DNA of 64,000 bases from Olsenella_K absiana (lineage in GTDB: Bacteria > Actinomycetota > Coriobacteriia > Coriobacteriales > Atopobiaceae), in assembly GCF_036408855.1 (NCBI RefSeq), contig NZ_JAZGJQ010000006.1, positions 44,802 through 108,801 on the forward strand. The letters run 5' to 3'. Made by a program: the position numbers and the translations under genes. A model generated the notes under the pieces. That model searched no databases and was not told the DNA's origin. It saw only the letters and a list, made by a program, of their open reading frames with translations. Of the stretch, positions 36,336 through 44,503 are shown piece by piece. Numbering within the stretch: position 1 is the stretch's first letter; the number at the start of each line of letters is the position of its first letter.

Positions 36336-38642
36336 CTATGACTCCGCCTGGGGCGCCTCGCCCGTCTCGAGGACGCGCACGAGCGCCGCCTCGTCCAGTA
36401 CGGGCACGCCGAGCTGCTCGGCCTTGGCGAGCTTCGAGCCGGCCGCCGCACCGGCGACGACGAAGCTCGTCCTCTTGGAGACGGACCCCGACACCTTCGC
36501 GCCGAGCTCCTTCAGCCTGGCGCCCGCCTCGGTCCTGGTGAAGCCCTCGAGGGTCCCCGTCAGCACGAAGGTGAGGCCGGCCAGCGACTGGGGCCGCTCC
36601 GGCTCGGCGCCGAAGCCCTCCTCCTCGAGCGAGACGCCCGCCTCGCGCAGGCGCTCCAGGACGCGCACGTTCTCCGGCACCGCGAGGAACTGGCAGACGC
36701 TGTGAGCGATCTTGGGTCCGATGCCCGCGATCTGCGAGATGCCCTCCTCGTCCGCCTCCATCAGGCGCTCGAGCGAGCCGTAGCTGTCCGCCAGGAGCTT
36801 GGCCACGTTGGCGCCCACGTGGCGGATGCCCAGCCCGAAGAGGACCCGCGAGAGGCCCGCGGAGCGCGAGCGCGCTATCTGCTCCATGATCTTGGACGCG
36901 ATGGTCTCCCCCACGCGGATGTGGTCTCCCTCGGCGTGGTCGCGACCGGACGTCTCGTAGATGCGGCCGGTGTCCACCTGGGCGAGCTGCTCGGCCGTGA
37001 GCCTGTCGTAGTAGTCCGCCACGTCGCGCAGGAGCCCCTGGTCGACCATCCTGCCCACGATCTCCTCGCCGAGGCCGTCGATGTCGAGGGCGTTGCGGCT
37101 CCCCCAGTGGATGAGACGCTCGACGGCCTGGGCCGGGCAGTCGATCGAGACGCAGCGGTAGGCGACCTCACCCTCCTCGCGGATGACGGGGCTTCCGCAG
37201 CTCGGGCAGGTCGTGGGCATCTGCCAGACTGGGCGCGCCTCGTGCGCGGCGCCCAGCTCTCCCTCCGTGACGGGGCCGACCACCTCGGGGATCACGTCGC
37301 CGGCCTTGTGGACCACGACCGTGTCGCCCTCGCGGACGTCGCGGCGGTGGACCTCGTCGATGTTGTGCAACGTCGCGCGCGCGATGGTGGAGCCCGCGAC
37401 CGTGACCGGGTCGAACTCCGCGACCGGCGTGAGGACGCCGGTGCGCCCCACCTGCACGCGAATCTCGCGCAGGACGGTGCGGCGCTCCTCCGGCGGAAAC
37501 TTGAAGGCGATGGCCCAGCGCGGCGCGCGAGCCGTGAAGCCGAGCGCCCCCTGCGAGGCGAAGGAGTCGACCTTCACGACCACGCCGTCGATGTCGTAGT
37601 CCAGATCCTCGCGGTGCGCGAGTGCGTCGGCGCAATAGGCGTGCACCGCGGCCGAGTCGGTCACGCGGCGCGCGTGGGGGTTCACGGAGAAGCCGCAGTC
37701 GCGCAGCCAGTCGAGGAAGGCCTTCTGCGTGGCGACCGCCAGCGGCTCCTCGTCCGCGACCGCGTAGATGAAGGTCTCCAGGTCGCGCGCGCGCGTGACG
37801 GAGGCGTCCTTCTGGCGCAGGCTGCCAGCGGCGGCGTTCCTGGGGTTTGCGAAGGGGGGCCTCCCCGCCGCGTCGTTCTGCTCGTTCAGGCGAACGAAGG
37901 AGTGCTTGGGCATGTAGACCTCGCCGCGGACCTCCACGTCCAGCCCGAAGCCACCGTCGCGGACGCGCTCGAGGCCCGCGCGGGCGAGCGTGCGCGGGAT
38001 GTCCGAGATCGTGAGGGCGTTGGCCGTCACGTCCTCGCCCGTCGTGCCGTCGCCGCGGGTCGCGGCGCGCAGCAGCCGCCCGTCGCGATAGGTGAGCGCG
38101 ATGCCGAGGCCGTCGATCTTGAGCTCGCAGGTGTAGGCGACGGGGTGCTCCGGCGTGGACCCGAGCGCCTCGTCGGTGCGCTCCAGCCACTCGTCGAGCT
38201 CCTCGAGGTTCATTGCGTCGTCGATGGAGTACATCCGCTGGGCGTGGCGCACCGGCGCGAACTGCGAGCCCACGTAGCCGCCCACGCGCTGGGTGTAGGA
38301 GTCCGGCACCACAAGCTCGGGGTGCGCCGCCTCGATCGCCTGGAGCTCCGTGAGGTAACGGTCGAACTGCGCGTCCGTTATCTCCGGGTCGTCGAGGGCG
38401 TAGTAGCGGTAGGCGTGGTAGTCGAGAAGGGCGCGCAGCTCGCGGGCCCTCGCCGCGGGGTCGGTGGCGTGGGTGTCCGCCGGGCGCGCGGGAAGGTGCG
38501 GCGCCTCGGGCGCGTCTGGCGGCACGGCCGCAGACTCCCTTGCCCCCTCCGCGCCGTGCGCGGTCGCTCCCGCGGGGCCTCCGAAGAGTGACAGCTGGTC
38601 CTCCGTGCCCGCCGATCCCGCCGTTGCCTCAGTGTCCGCCAT
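36336..38642 (-). CDS. ligA: NAD-dependent DNA ligase
   Basis: Seals nicks in DNA using NAD, 768 residues. The Ia domain has YYALDDPEITDAQFDRY, the adenylated lysine is in CELKIDGLGIALTYRDG, the zinc finger is CPSCGSPV...CVSIDCPAQ, and helix-hairpin-helix repeats (FGLGIRHVGANVAKLL, ISQIAGIGPKIA) precede a C-terminal BRCT domain (LAGLTFVLTGTLEGFTR). The ATG at 38642 has AAGGAG upstream. A 60-residue Ala/Pro-rich N-terminal extension precedes the catalytic core and is longer than in model ligases. Confidence 0.96.
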   Translation of the reverse strand: MADTEATAGSAGTEDQLSLFGGPAGATAHGAEGARESAAVPPDAPEAPHLPARPADTHATDPAARARELRALLDYHAYRYYALDDPEITDAQFDRYLTELQAIEAAHPELVVPDSYTQRVGGYVGSQFAPVRHAQRMYSIDDAMNLEELDEWLERTDEALGSTPEHPVAYTCELKIDGLGIALTYRDGRLLRAATRGDGTTGEDVTANALTISDIPRTLARAGLERVRDGGFGLDVEVRGEVYMPKHSFVRLNEQNDAAGRPPFANPRNAAAGSLRQKDASVTRARDLETFIYAVADEEPLAVATQKAFLDWLRDCGFSVNPHARRVTDSAAVHAYCADALAHREDLDYDIDGVVVKVDSFASQGALGFTARAPRWAIAFKFPPEERRTVLREIRVQVGRTGVLTPVAEFDPVTVAGSTIARATLHNIDEVHRRDVREGDTVVVHKAGDVIPEVVGPVTEGELGAAHEARPVWQMPTTCPSCGSPVIREEGEVAYRCVSIDCPAQAVERLIHWGSRNALDIDGLGEEIVGRMVDQGLLRDVADYYDRLTAEQLAQVDTGRIYETSGRDHAEGDHIRVGETIASKIMEQIARSRSAGLSRVLFGLGIRHVGANVAKLLADSYGSLERLMEADEEGISQIAGIGPKIAHSVCQFLAVPENVRVLERLREAGVSLEEEGFGAEPERPQSLAGLTFVLTGTLEGFTRTEAGARLKELGAKVSGSVSKRTSFVVAGAAAGSKLAKAEQLGVPVLDEAALVRVLETGEAPQAES

Positions 38643-38728
38643 GCGCGCTCCTTCGCTCCCGGTTTTCGCATCGCACATTATCGCACGAGCGGGACGGGAG
38701 GCGCCGGACGCGCGGGCCCCGAAGGAAG

Positions 38729-38764
38729 GGGGGCGCCGTCGCGTACGTTCGCGACGGCGCCCCC
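38729..38764 (-). terminator. Terminator of the ferric-type ABC operon
   Basis: A perfect 15-base-pair stem, 38729-38743 with 38750-38764, loop TACGTT, followed on the minus strand by CTTCCTTC. It lies 100 bases beyond the ATPase stop. Confidence 0.65.
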
Positions 38765-38863
38765 GAGGCGCGTCCTTGTGGCGAGAGGCGGGCGTATGGG
38801 CGTCCGGGGCACAGGGCCCCACGGGCACGCCCGGGGTGGCCCGCCCGGCGTGCCGGACCCTGC

Positions 38864-39952
38864 CTAGCCCTCCTGGGCGAGCGCGTGCAGGTCGTCCTTC
38901 TCGAAGCGCACGAAGGCGTGGTCGCCCACCTGGTACTCGTGCTTGTTCTTGGGGTTGAACTCCGTGATCTTCACGACGTGGTCCCCGCAGCGCACGTGGT
39001 AGTTCTGGTAGTGGCCCATGAAGCGGGACAGGACGACCTCGCAGGGGAGCTTGCCCTCGTCCGCGAGGTGGGCGGCCTCGGGGCGCAGCACCAGGGTCAC
39101 CTTGCTGCCGGCTTCGAGGTCGCCGACGCCGGCGACCTCGATCTCCTGGCCCTCGACCAGGGCGACGCCCTCGTCGCCGGACTTGCCCGCGAGGGTCCCG
39201 TGCAGGAAGTTCGCCTCGCCGATGAAGTCCGCCACGAACTCGTCCACGGGGTGGTAGTAGATCGTCTTGGGGTCCGCGACCTGGTCGACGAGGCCCTTCT
39301 TCATCACGATGATGCGGTCGGAGATGGCCATGGCCTCGGACTGGTCATGCGTGACGTAGATGGCGGTGATGCCGGCCTCCTGCTGGATGCGACGGATCTC
39401 GGTGCGCATGTCCACGCGGAGCTTGGCGTCGAGGTTGGAGAGCGGCTCGTCGAACAGCAGGACGCCCGGCTCGATGACCAGCGCGCGCGCCAGGGCGACG
39501 CGCTGCTGCTGGCCACCGGAGAGCTGGTTGGTCATGCGGTCCTCCATGCCCTCCAGGCCGACGAGCTTGAGGATGCTCTTGACCTTCTCGTCCATCGTCG
39601 CCTTGTCCATCTTGCGGAGCTTCAGGCCGTAGGCGACGTTGTCGTAGATGTTGTAGTGCGGCAGCAGGGCATAGCTCTGGAAGACCATGGCGGTGTCGCG
39701 CTTGTTGGGCGTGAGCTCGTTGACCGGCTCGCCACCGATGTAGACCTCGCCCTCGTCCGGGCTCTCGAAGCCGGCGATCATGCGCAGGATGGTGGTCTTG
39801 CCGCAGCCGGACGGCCCGAGCAGGGTCACGAACTCCCCCGGCTCGATCTCGATGTTCGCATCGTGGACGGCGTAGAAGTCCTTGCCCGTCTTGGGGTCCT
39901 TGTAGATCTTGCTCAGGTGCTCCAGGCGGACACCCTTCTTCTGGTCAGACAT
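38864..39952 (-). CDS. ABC transporter ATP-binding protein, FbpC/PotA type
   Basis: A 362-residue ATPase of the CUT1/ferric/polyamine class. Walker A GPSGCGKTT, Q-loop MVFQSYALLPH, signature LSGGQQQRVALARAL, Walker B VLLFDEPLSNLDAKLR, then a C-terminal TOBE-like domain (residues about 280-355). It powers the fused permease encoded four bases upstream. By operon partners it belongs to the iron(III)/AfuABC/phosphonate group; the substrate could be ferric iron, a sugar phosphate or an aminophosphonate. Confidence 0.9.
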   Translation of the reverse strand: MSDQKKGVRLEHLSKIYKDPKTGKDFYAVHDANIEIEPGEFVTLLGPSGCGKTTILRMIAGFESPDEGEVYIGGEPVNELTPNKRDTAMVFQSYALLPHYNIYDNVAYGLKLRKMDKATMDEKVKSILKLVGLEGMEDRMTNQLSGGQQQRVALARALVIEPGVLLFDEPLSNLDAKLRVDMRTEIRRIQQEAGITAIYVTHDQSEAMAISDRIIVMKKGLVDQVADPKTIYYHPVDEFVADFIGEANFLHGTLAGKSGDEGVALVEGQEIEVAGVGDLEAGSKVTLVLRPEAAHLADEGKLPCEVVLSRFMGHYQNYHVRCGDHVVKITEFNPKNKHEYQVGDHAFVRFEKDDLHALAQEG

Positions 39953-39956
39953 GTGG

Positions 39957-41666
39957 CTACTCCTTCGAGGTCTTGGCGCTCGTGCCGAAGCGCTTGATGA
40001 AGAGGTTCATGAGGAGGACGGACGCGTACGTGATCGCGATCAGGATCGTGGAGAAGGCGCATGCCACGCCGTAGTCGCCCTTGCCGGCGAACTCGTTGAT
40101 CTGCACCGTGATGAGGAAGAACTGGGGCGTCACGAGCAGGATGACCGCCGAGATGGCCGTGATGGAGCGCACGAACGTGGTCACGAGGCCGGAGAGAAAC
40201 GAGTCCTTGATCAGGGGCAGCGTCACGGTCATGAACACCTGGAAGCTGTTGGCGCCCATGTCGTAGGCGGACTCCTCGATGGACTTGTCGATCTGGCGGA
40301 GCGCCGAGATGCCCGAGCGCGTGCCCGTGGGCAGCGAGCGGACGATGAAGACCACGACGAGGATCGCCGCGGAGCCGTAGAAGGCCTGCATGAAGCCCGT
40401 GTGGAAGACGCCGGAGGCGAAGCCGCGGATGTAGCCGACGCCCAGGACGGTGCCGGGCACGGCCATCGCGAGCATCGAGACGGCCTCGATGAAGCCCTTG
40501 CCGTGGAAGGTCCTCTTGACCACCAGGTAGGAGATGATCATGGAGAGCAGCGCGGTGATGGGGCTGGCGATGAGCGAGAGCAGGAAGGAGTCGCGGAAGG
40601 CCTGCAGGCCGTGGTAGCGGGTGAAGACCAGCTGGAACCACTTGAGGGTCAGCGAGTAGTCGCGGCCCCAGGTCTTGAAGAGGGCGCCGAGGGGGACGCA
40701 GACGTACATGGCGCACACGAAGACGGCCACGGCGCCGCACAGGACGGACAGCGGAATCCTCACGGAGCTGTCCGTGATGAGCATGCGGGCGCGGCTCGCC
40801 TTGCCGGTGAGCGTGGAGGTGCTCTTGGCCTCGAGGACGTACTTCTGGACGATGAACATCACGAGCGTGATGCACAGCAGCACGACGGCCATCGCGGACG
40901 CGCCCTGCTTGTCGTAGGCGCCGGTGATCTGCAGGTAGATCGTGGTGGCGAGCGTGTCGTAGGAGCCGCCGATGATCATGGGGTTAGCGAAGTCGGCGAT
41001 CGACTCGATGAAGGTCACGAGGAAGGCGTTGCCCAGGCCCGGCAGGATCAGCGGCCAGGTGACGCTCGTGAAGACCTTCCACCTGGAGGCGCCCATGTCG
41101 CGCGCGGCCTCCTCCAGCGACGGATCGATGTTCTTGAGCAGGCCCTTCATCATCATGTAGCACACCGGGAAGAACGTGAGCGTCTGGACGACGAAGATGC
41201 CCCAGTAGCCGTACACGTTGTTGTCGGGGATGCCGAGCAGCCCGCGGGTGATGATGCCCATCTTGCCGAAGAGCAGGATCATCGAGAGGGACAGGACGAA
41301 CGGCGGGGAGACGACGGGCAGCATCGAGACCACCTTGAAGAGCCCCGACATGAACCTGGTCTTGAGCTGGACGTACACCTCGACGTAGGCGAAGAGCAGC
41401 CCCACGAGGGTCGAGACCACGCTCACGAGCAGGCCCACCTTCAGGGTGTTGGTGATCGCCGTCTGGAACGACGGCATGGCCAGCACGCGCTGGAAGACCG
41501 ACAGGGATATCCCCTGGTCGGTGATCACGCTGTCGACCAGGAGGATCGCCAGGGGATAGAGGATGAACAGGGTGAGGAAGGCGATCAGGAGAACGATGGT
41601 CGTGACCATGATCGGGTCGGCCATGAACTTCTGCCTGTCGAGCTTCGCGCTTTGCTGTGATGCCAT
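39957..41666 (-). CDS. ABC transporter permease, FbpB-type (fused two-domain)
   Basis: A 569-residue membrane protein with about twelve helices, made of two permease halves in one chain as in FbpB/AfuB. EAA-type loops are seen at NIDPSLEEAARDMGASRWKVF (first half) and IDKSIEESAYDMGANSFQVF (second half). It forms the complete channel, so no second permease gene is needed. It lies between the binding protein and the ATPase on the same strand. Confidence 0.92.
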   Translation of the reverse strand: MASQQSAKLDRQKFMADPIMVTTIVLLIAFLTLFILYPLAILLVDSVITDQGISLSVFQRVLAMPSFQTAITNTLKVGLLVSVVSTLVGLLFAYVEVYVQLKTRFMSGLFKVVSMLPVVSPPFVLSLSMILLFGKMGIITRGLLGIPDNNVYGYWGIFVVQTLTFFPVCYMMMKGLLKNIDPSLEEAARDMGASRWKVFTSVTWPLILPGLGNAFLVTFIESIADFANPMIIGGSYDTLATTIYLQITGAYDKQGASAMAVVLLCITLVMFIVQKYVLEAKSTSTLTGKASRARMLITDSSVRIPLSVLCGAVAVFVCAMYVCVPLGALFKTWGRDYSLTLKWFQLVFTRYHGLQAFRDSFLLSLIASPITALLSMIISYLVVKRTFHGKGFIEAVSMLAMAVPGTVLGVGYIRGFASGVFHTGFMQAFYGSAAILVVVFIVRSLPTGTRSGISALRQIDKSIEESAYDMGANSFQVFMTVTLPLIKDSFLSGLVTTFVRSITAISAVILLVTPQFFLITVQINEFAGKGDYGVACAFSTILIAITYASVLLMNLFIKRFGTSAKTSKE

Positions 41667-41699
41667 GGGCAGCCCCCCTAGAGGCTCTCTTGCAGAAAC

Positions 41700-41729
41700 G
41701 GGGGACGGCGGCCTCGGCCCCCGTCCCCC
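41700..41729 (-). other. Intercistronic stem-loop between binding protein and permease genes
   Basis: GGGGGACGG (41700-41708) pairs with CCGTCCCCC (41721-41729), with two to three further pairs inside after one mismatch. It sits 19 bases beyond the binding-protein stop and has no T-run, as in the opp operon. Confidence 0.6.
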
Positions 41730-41748
41730 GCTCGGTTGGATGTGCAGG

Positions 41749-42885
41749 CTACTCGGTCTTGAAGCGGTCGTCGCCGCCGCCGAGCGCGTTCATCACGTCC
41801 TGGACGTACTGCTCGGTATGCTCCTTCGCGTCCTCGAAGTCGTAGTCCATCACGTTGTTGGGGTCGAGGCCGTACTCGGTCGCGACCGCGGGCTGGGTGG
41901 CGTCGTCGATCACGAGGAACTGGTAGGAGCCATTGTCGGCACCGAGGTTCACGCACTCGGGCGACAGCGCGTACTCGACCCAGAGCTTGGCGGCGTTGCC
42001 GTGCTTGCAGCCCTTGAAGATGGCGGTGGCGCCGACCTCGTAGGAGGCGCCGGAGCTCGGGATCACGAGACCCACGTTGTCGTAGCCCTTGTCGACGATC
42101 TGGTAGATGCCGTCGTGCAGCATGCCGAGGCCGATCGTGCACTCGCCGATGCCGATGGACTTGGAGGGGCCGGAGCCGGACTTGGTGTACTGCGCGATGT
42201 TCTTGTCGAGGTCGACGAGGTACTGGACGCCCTGGTCGTGGCCGTACTTCTGGATGACGGTGTTGATGATGAGCTTGGCCGTGCCGGAGGTGTTGTAGTT
42301 GGACGACCAGATGAGGCCCTGGTACTTGGGGTCGGTAAGGTCGGCGTAGTCGGCGGGCGCGTCGAGCTTCAGGCGCTCGAGCTCGTCCTTGTTGTACATG
42401 AAGCCGAGGATGCCCTTGTAGATGCCGTACCAGTCGTCGTTGGTGCTCTTGAACTTCTCGTCGATCAGGTGGCTCGCGTTGTTGGCCTTGTAGACCTCGA
42501 GCAGGCCCTTGCCGGAGGCGACGTTGTAGGGGTCGGTGGTGCCGCCGAACCAGACGTCACCGGAGGGGTTGCCGTTCTCCTCCTCGATCTTGGCCTCCAC
42601 CTCGCCGGTGGAGAGGCGCTGGTAGCTCGTCTTGATGCCGAAGAGCTCCTGGAAGTGCCCGGTCACAGCGGCGAGGTACTCCTCCTCGCAGGAGCCGTAG
42701 ACGACGAGCTCGCCATCGTCCTTGGCGGACTTGATCATGTCGTCGGACGCGACGCGCGAGAGGTCCGCGCTGTCCGATCCGGAGCCTCCGTCAGAAGATC
42801 CGGAGCCGCCGCAGCCAGCCAGGGCAAGACCTGCAGCCGCGGTAGCCGTCGCGCCGAGAAAACCCCTACGAGAAAGATTCGTCAT
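41749..42885 (-). CDS. ABC transporter substrate-binding lipoprotein, ferric/AfuA type
   Basis: A 378-residue extracytoplasmic binding protein. The Tat-type signal LSRRGFLGA and lipobox LAGC are followed by a Gly/Ser-rich linker. The mature start GELVVYGSCEEEYLAAVTGHF and later STGEVEAKIEEENGNPSGDVW and NKDELERL fit the FbpA/AfuA family. The ATG at 42885 has GGGGGA upstream. The family covers iron(III), hexose-phosphate and 2-aminoethylphosphonate binders; no Tyr pair diagnostic of ferric binding is plain, so the substrate is open. Confidence 0.9.
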   Translation of the reverse strand: MTNLSRRGFLGATATAAAGLALAGCGGSGSSDGGSGSDSADLSRVASDDMIKSAKDDGELVVYGSCEEEYLAAVTGHFQELFGIKTSYQRLSTGEVEAKIEEENGNPSGDVWFGGTTDPYNVASGKGLLEVYKANNASHLIDEKFKSTNDDWYGIYKGILGFMYNKDELERLKLDAPADYADLTDPKYQGLIWSSNYNTSGTAKLIINTVIQKYGHDQGVQYLVDLDKNIAQYTKSGSGPSKSIGIGECTIGLGMLHDGIYQIVDKGYDNVGLVIPSSGASYEVGATAIFKGCKHGNAAKLWVEYALSPECVNLGADNGSYQFLVIDDATQPAVATEYGLDPNNVMDYDFEDAKEHTEQYVQDVMNALGGGDDRFKTE

Positions 42886-43104
42886 GGTGTCCCCCATCAT
42901 CCGCACCCGCCCCATGCGGGCGCCCTACGATTTTAATAGAAGTATTCTCGTTTTGAAACTTAAGGCTATATTCGCCCAGCGGCCGCCCTGGGTCAGTATC
43001 GGTCGCAGGGGGCGGGCGCCGGGGGCATCGTGTTAGTATCTAATCTTCAGAGAGGGTCTCGCGCGGGCTCCGATGACGCCGGCCCCTCGGAGCCGGAGGT
43101 GGCC
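42886..43104. promoter_or_regulatory. Divergent promoter region, ABC operon / small Cys protein
   Basis: An AT-rich island at about 42930-42975. On the minus strand TTCAAA, 16 bases, TAAAAT is a plausible promoter for the binding-protein operon. AGAAGTATTCT (42938-42948) is a short perfect palindrome within it. No Fur or DtxR consensus was recognised. Rightward, TTAGTATCTAAT at about 43031 may serve the small gene. Confidence 0.4.
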
Positions 43105-43350
43105 ATGGCACGAAGGATCAAGGTCTCGGAGACGACGCGCGAGCAGCGCATCCGCATCGTGGCGGAGGCGCTCTCCTTCGGGGACGACTGCGGCGACTGC
43201 TCGCTCGACTCCTGCGGCATAGACAGGTTCTATGCCCCCTACATCGAGGGCGAGTGCGAGCTCAGCGAGCTCAACGCGAGAAGGGCGTCCACGGGCTACG
43301 TCACCGGCGGACGTGCCGACGAGGGCGGCCCCTCCTGCCTCATGCAGTGA
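43105..43350 (+). CDS. Small cysteine-containing protein of unknown function
   Basis: An 81-residue soluble protein. The middle carries a compact cysteine cluster, FGDDCGDCSLDSCGIDRFY, with another Cys in EGECELSEL and one near the C-terminus. The N-terminal half is a basic helix (TREQRIRIVAEALS). GGAGG precedes the ATG at 43105. The clustered cysteines suggest metal or iron-sulfur binding, but I recognise no family. It is divergent from the ferric-type ABC operon and convergent with the glyoxalase gene. Confidence 0.7.
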   Translation: MARRIKVSETTREQRIRIVAEALSFGDDCGDCSLDSCGIDRFYAPYIEGECELSELNARRASTGYVTGGRADEGGPSCLMQ

Positions 43351-43421
43351 CGTGCAGCCGGGACGCGGGACGGCTCTCCGCCGCCCGGCGCCGGACGTGC
43401 CTGCACCACCCCTTGCCGGCG

Positions 43422-43808
43422 CTACCCCCTCGAACGCTTGCGGTCGGCGGAGAGTATCTCTATGCGCTGCCCGTCGGGGTCCACTATGAAGTAGAGGCCC
43501 ATCCTGGGGTTCTCGGTGTCGATGCACCCCATGCTGGCGTGCAGGCGATGCGCGGCCTCGATGTCGTCCACCTCGAACGCGATGTGGGTGTCGCGCCCTC
43601 CGTTGTCGTAGGGCTCGGTACGCCCGCGGTTCCACGTGAGCTCGAGCTCGACGGGCGACGCGTCGTTCACCATGAACGTGTTGGTCCACGACCCGTCCTC
43701 CGGTCCCACCTCGTGGTCCACGTGGAAGCCCAGCGCCCGCTCGTAGAACGCGATCGTGGCCTCCTTGTCCAGGACGTGCGTGCACCTGTGCAGGAACCTC
43801 GCCCGCAT
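43422..43808 (-). CDS. VOC-family glyoxalase I-like protein
   Basis: A 128-residue vicinal-oxygen-chelate protein, closest in pattern to lactoylglutathione lyase. The metal-ligand positions are plausible: His in FLHRCTHVLD, Glu in ELELTWNRG, His in RDTHIAFEVDDI and Glu in GQRIEILSA; MGLYFIVDPDG matches the family. It would convert the methylglyoxal-thiol adduct, though the thiol used by this organism is not known. GGGGAGG precedes the ATG at 43808. It is divergent from arsD, but lacks the vicinal cysteines of the VOC arsenic lyase ArsI. Confidence 0.82.
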   Translation of the reverse strand: MRARFLHRCTHVLDKEATIAFYERALGFHVDHEVGPEDGSWTNTFMVNDASPVELELTWNRGRTEPYDNGGRDTHIAFEVDDIEAAHRLHASMGCIDTENPRMGLYFIVDPDGQRIEILSADRKRSRG

Positions 43809-43943
43809 GGCAGGCCTCCCCTCCTCGCGCGCGGCCTCCCAGCCTCGCAGCTCCAACCGTTGAGGGGGAGTCTAGACCATCGGCCCGACCGCCGCAAAGC
43901 CCCCGTTGCATTCGCCCGACTTCCTGTTATCCTTGCCAATAGT

Positions 43944-43960
43944 TCGATATATGTCGATAT
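43944..43960. promoter_or_regulatory. Possible ArsR/SmtB-type operator ahead of arsD
   Basis: TCGATAT-ATG-TCGATAT is a direct repeat, and ATCGACATAT/ATATATCGA gives a partial inverted repeat, immediately before the arsD ribosome site GGAGG. Position and form suit a repressor site; no arsR gene is in the window. Confidence 0.35.
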
Positions 43961-43972
43961 GTGGAGGTAACG

Positions 43973-44503
43973 ATGAGCAGGATAGCCATATACGACCGCG
44001 CCATGTGCTGCCCGACGGGGGTCTGCGGCCCCGGGGTGGACCCCGAGCTCCTGAGGATCACAGGCGTGCTCGACCGGCTCTCGCACGCCGGCGTCTCGGT
44101 GGAGCGCCACTACCTCTCCCAGGATCCCAAGGCCTTTGCGGAAAACCCCGAGATCGTGTCCCTCCTCAAGGAGGAGGGGGCGGACGCGCTCCCCATCGCC
44201 TACATAGACGGCAGGCTCGTCTCCAAGGGCGCCTACCCCTCGAACGACACCATCGGCGAGGCCCTCGGCATCGACCTCGGCGCCGCGGAGGCACAGGGCA
44301 CAGAGGGCGGGGAGCACGGGTGCTGCTGCGGCGGTGACGGCTGCTGCGGGGGCGAGCACGAGAAGGACGGCTGCTGCTGCGGCGGTGACGGCTGCTGCGG
44401 GGGCGAGCACGAGAAGGACGGCTGCTGCTGCGGTGACGGCTGCTGCGGTGACGGCCGCTGCGGTGACGGCTGCTGCTGCGGGGGCGAGTCGGGATGCTGC
44501 TAG
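43973..44503 (+). CDS. arsD: Arsenic metallochaperone ArsD with cysteine-repeat tail
   Basis: ArsD accepts As(III)/Sb(III) and passes it to the ArsA ATPase. The first about 113 residues are a normal ArsD with the metal-binding Cys set in YDRAMCCPTGVCGPGVDPEL. The 176-residue protein then continues in a 63-residue tail with 21 cysteines in runs such as GCCCGGDGCCGG separated by EHEKD; normal ArsD is about 120 residues. The ATG at 43973 has GGAGG upstream. The end overlaps the arsA start by ten bases. Confidence 0.93.
   Translation: MSRIAIYDRAMCCPTGVCGPGVDPELLRITGVLDRLSHAGVSVERHYLSQDPKAFAENPEIVSLLKEEGADALPIAYIDGRLVSKGAYPSNDTIGEALGIDLGAAEAQGTEGGEHGCCCGGDGCCGGEHEKDGCCCGGDGCCGGEHEKDGCCCGDGCCGDGRCGDGCCCGGESGCC
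44354..44455 (+). repeat. Tandem 51-base repeat in the arsD tail
   Basis: Copies begin at 44354 and 44405, exactly 51 bases apart, each encoding EHEKDGCCCG followed by GDGCC; a partial copy lies upstream. Being in frame, it can expand or shrink without disrupting ArsD or the overlapping arsA start. Confidence 0.85.

Noticed and set aside
42886..43104. Fur or DtxR box at the ferric-type ABC operon
   Set aside because: The AT-rich region has a short palindrome but no recognisable consensus for either regulator, and iron as substrate is itself uncertain.
43422..43808. Reading the VOC protein beside arsD as the arsenic lyase ArsI
   Set aside because: The vicinal cysteine pair of ArsI is absent; ligand positions fit glyoxalase I instead.
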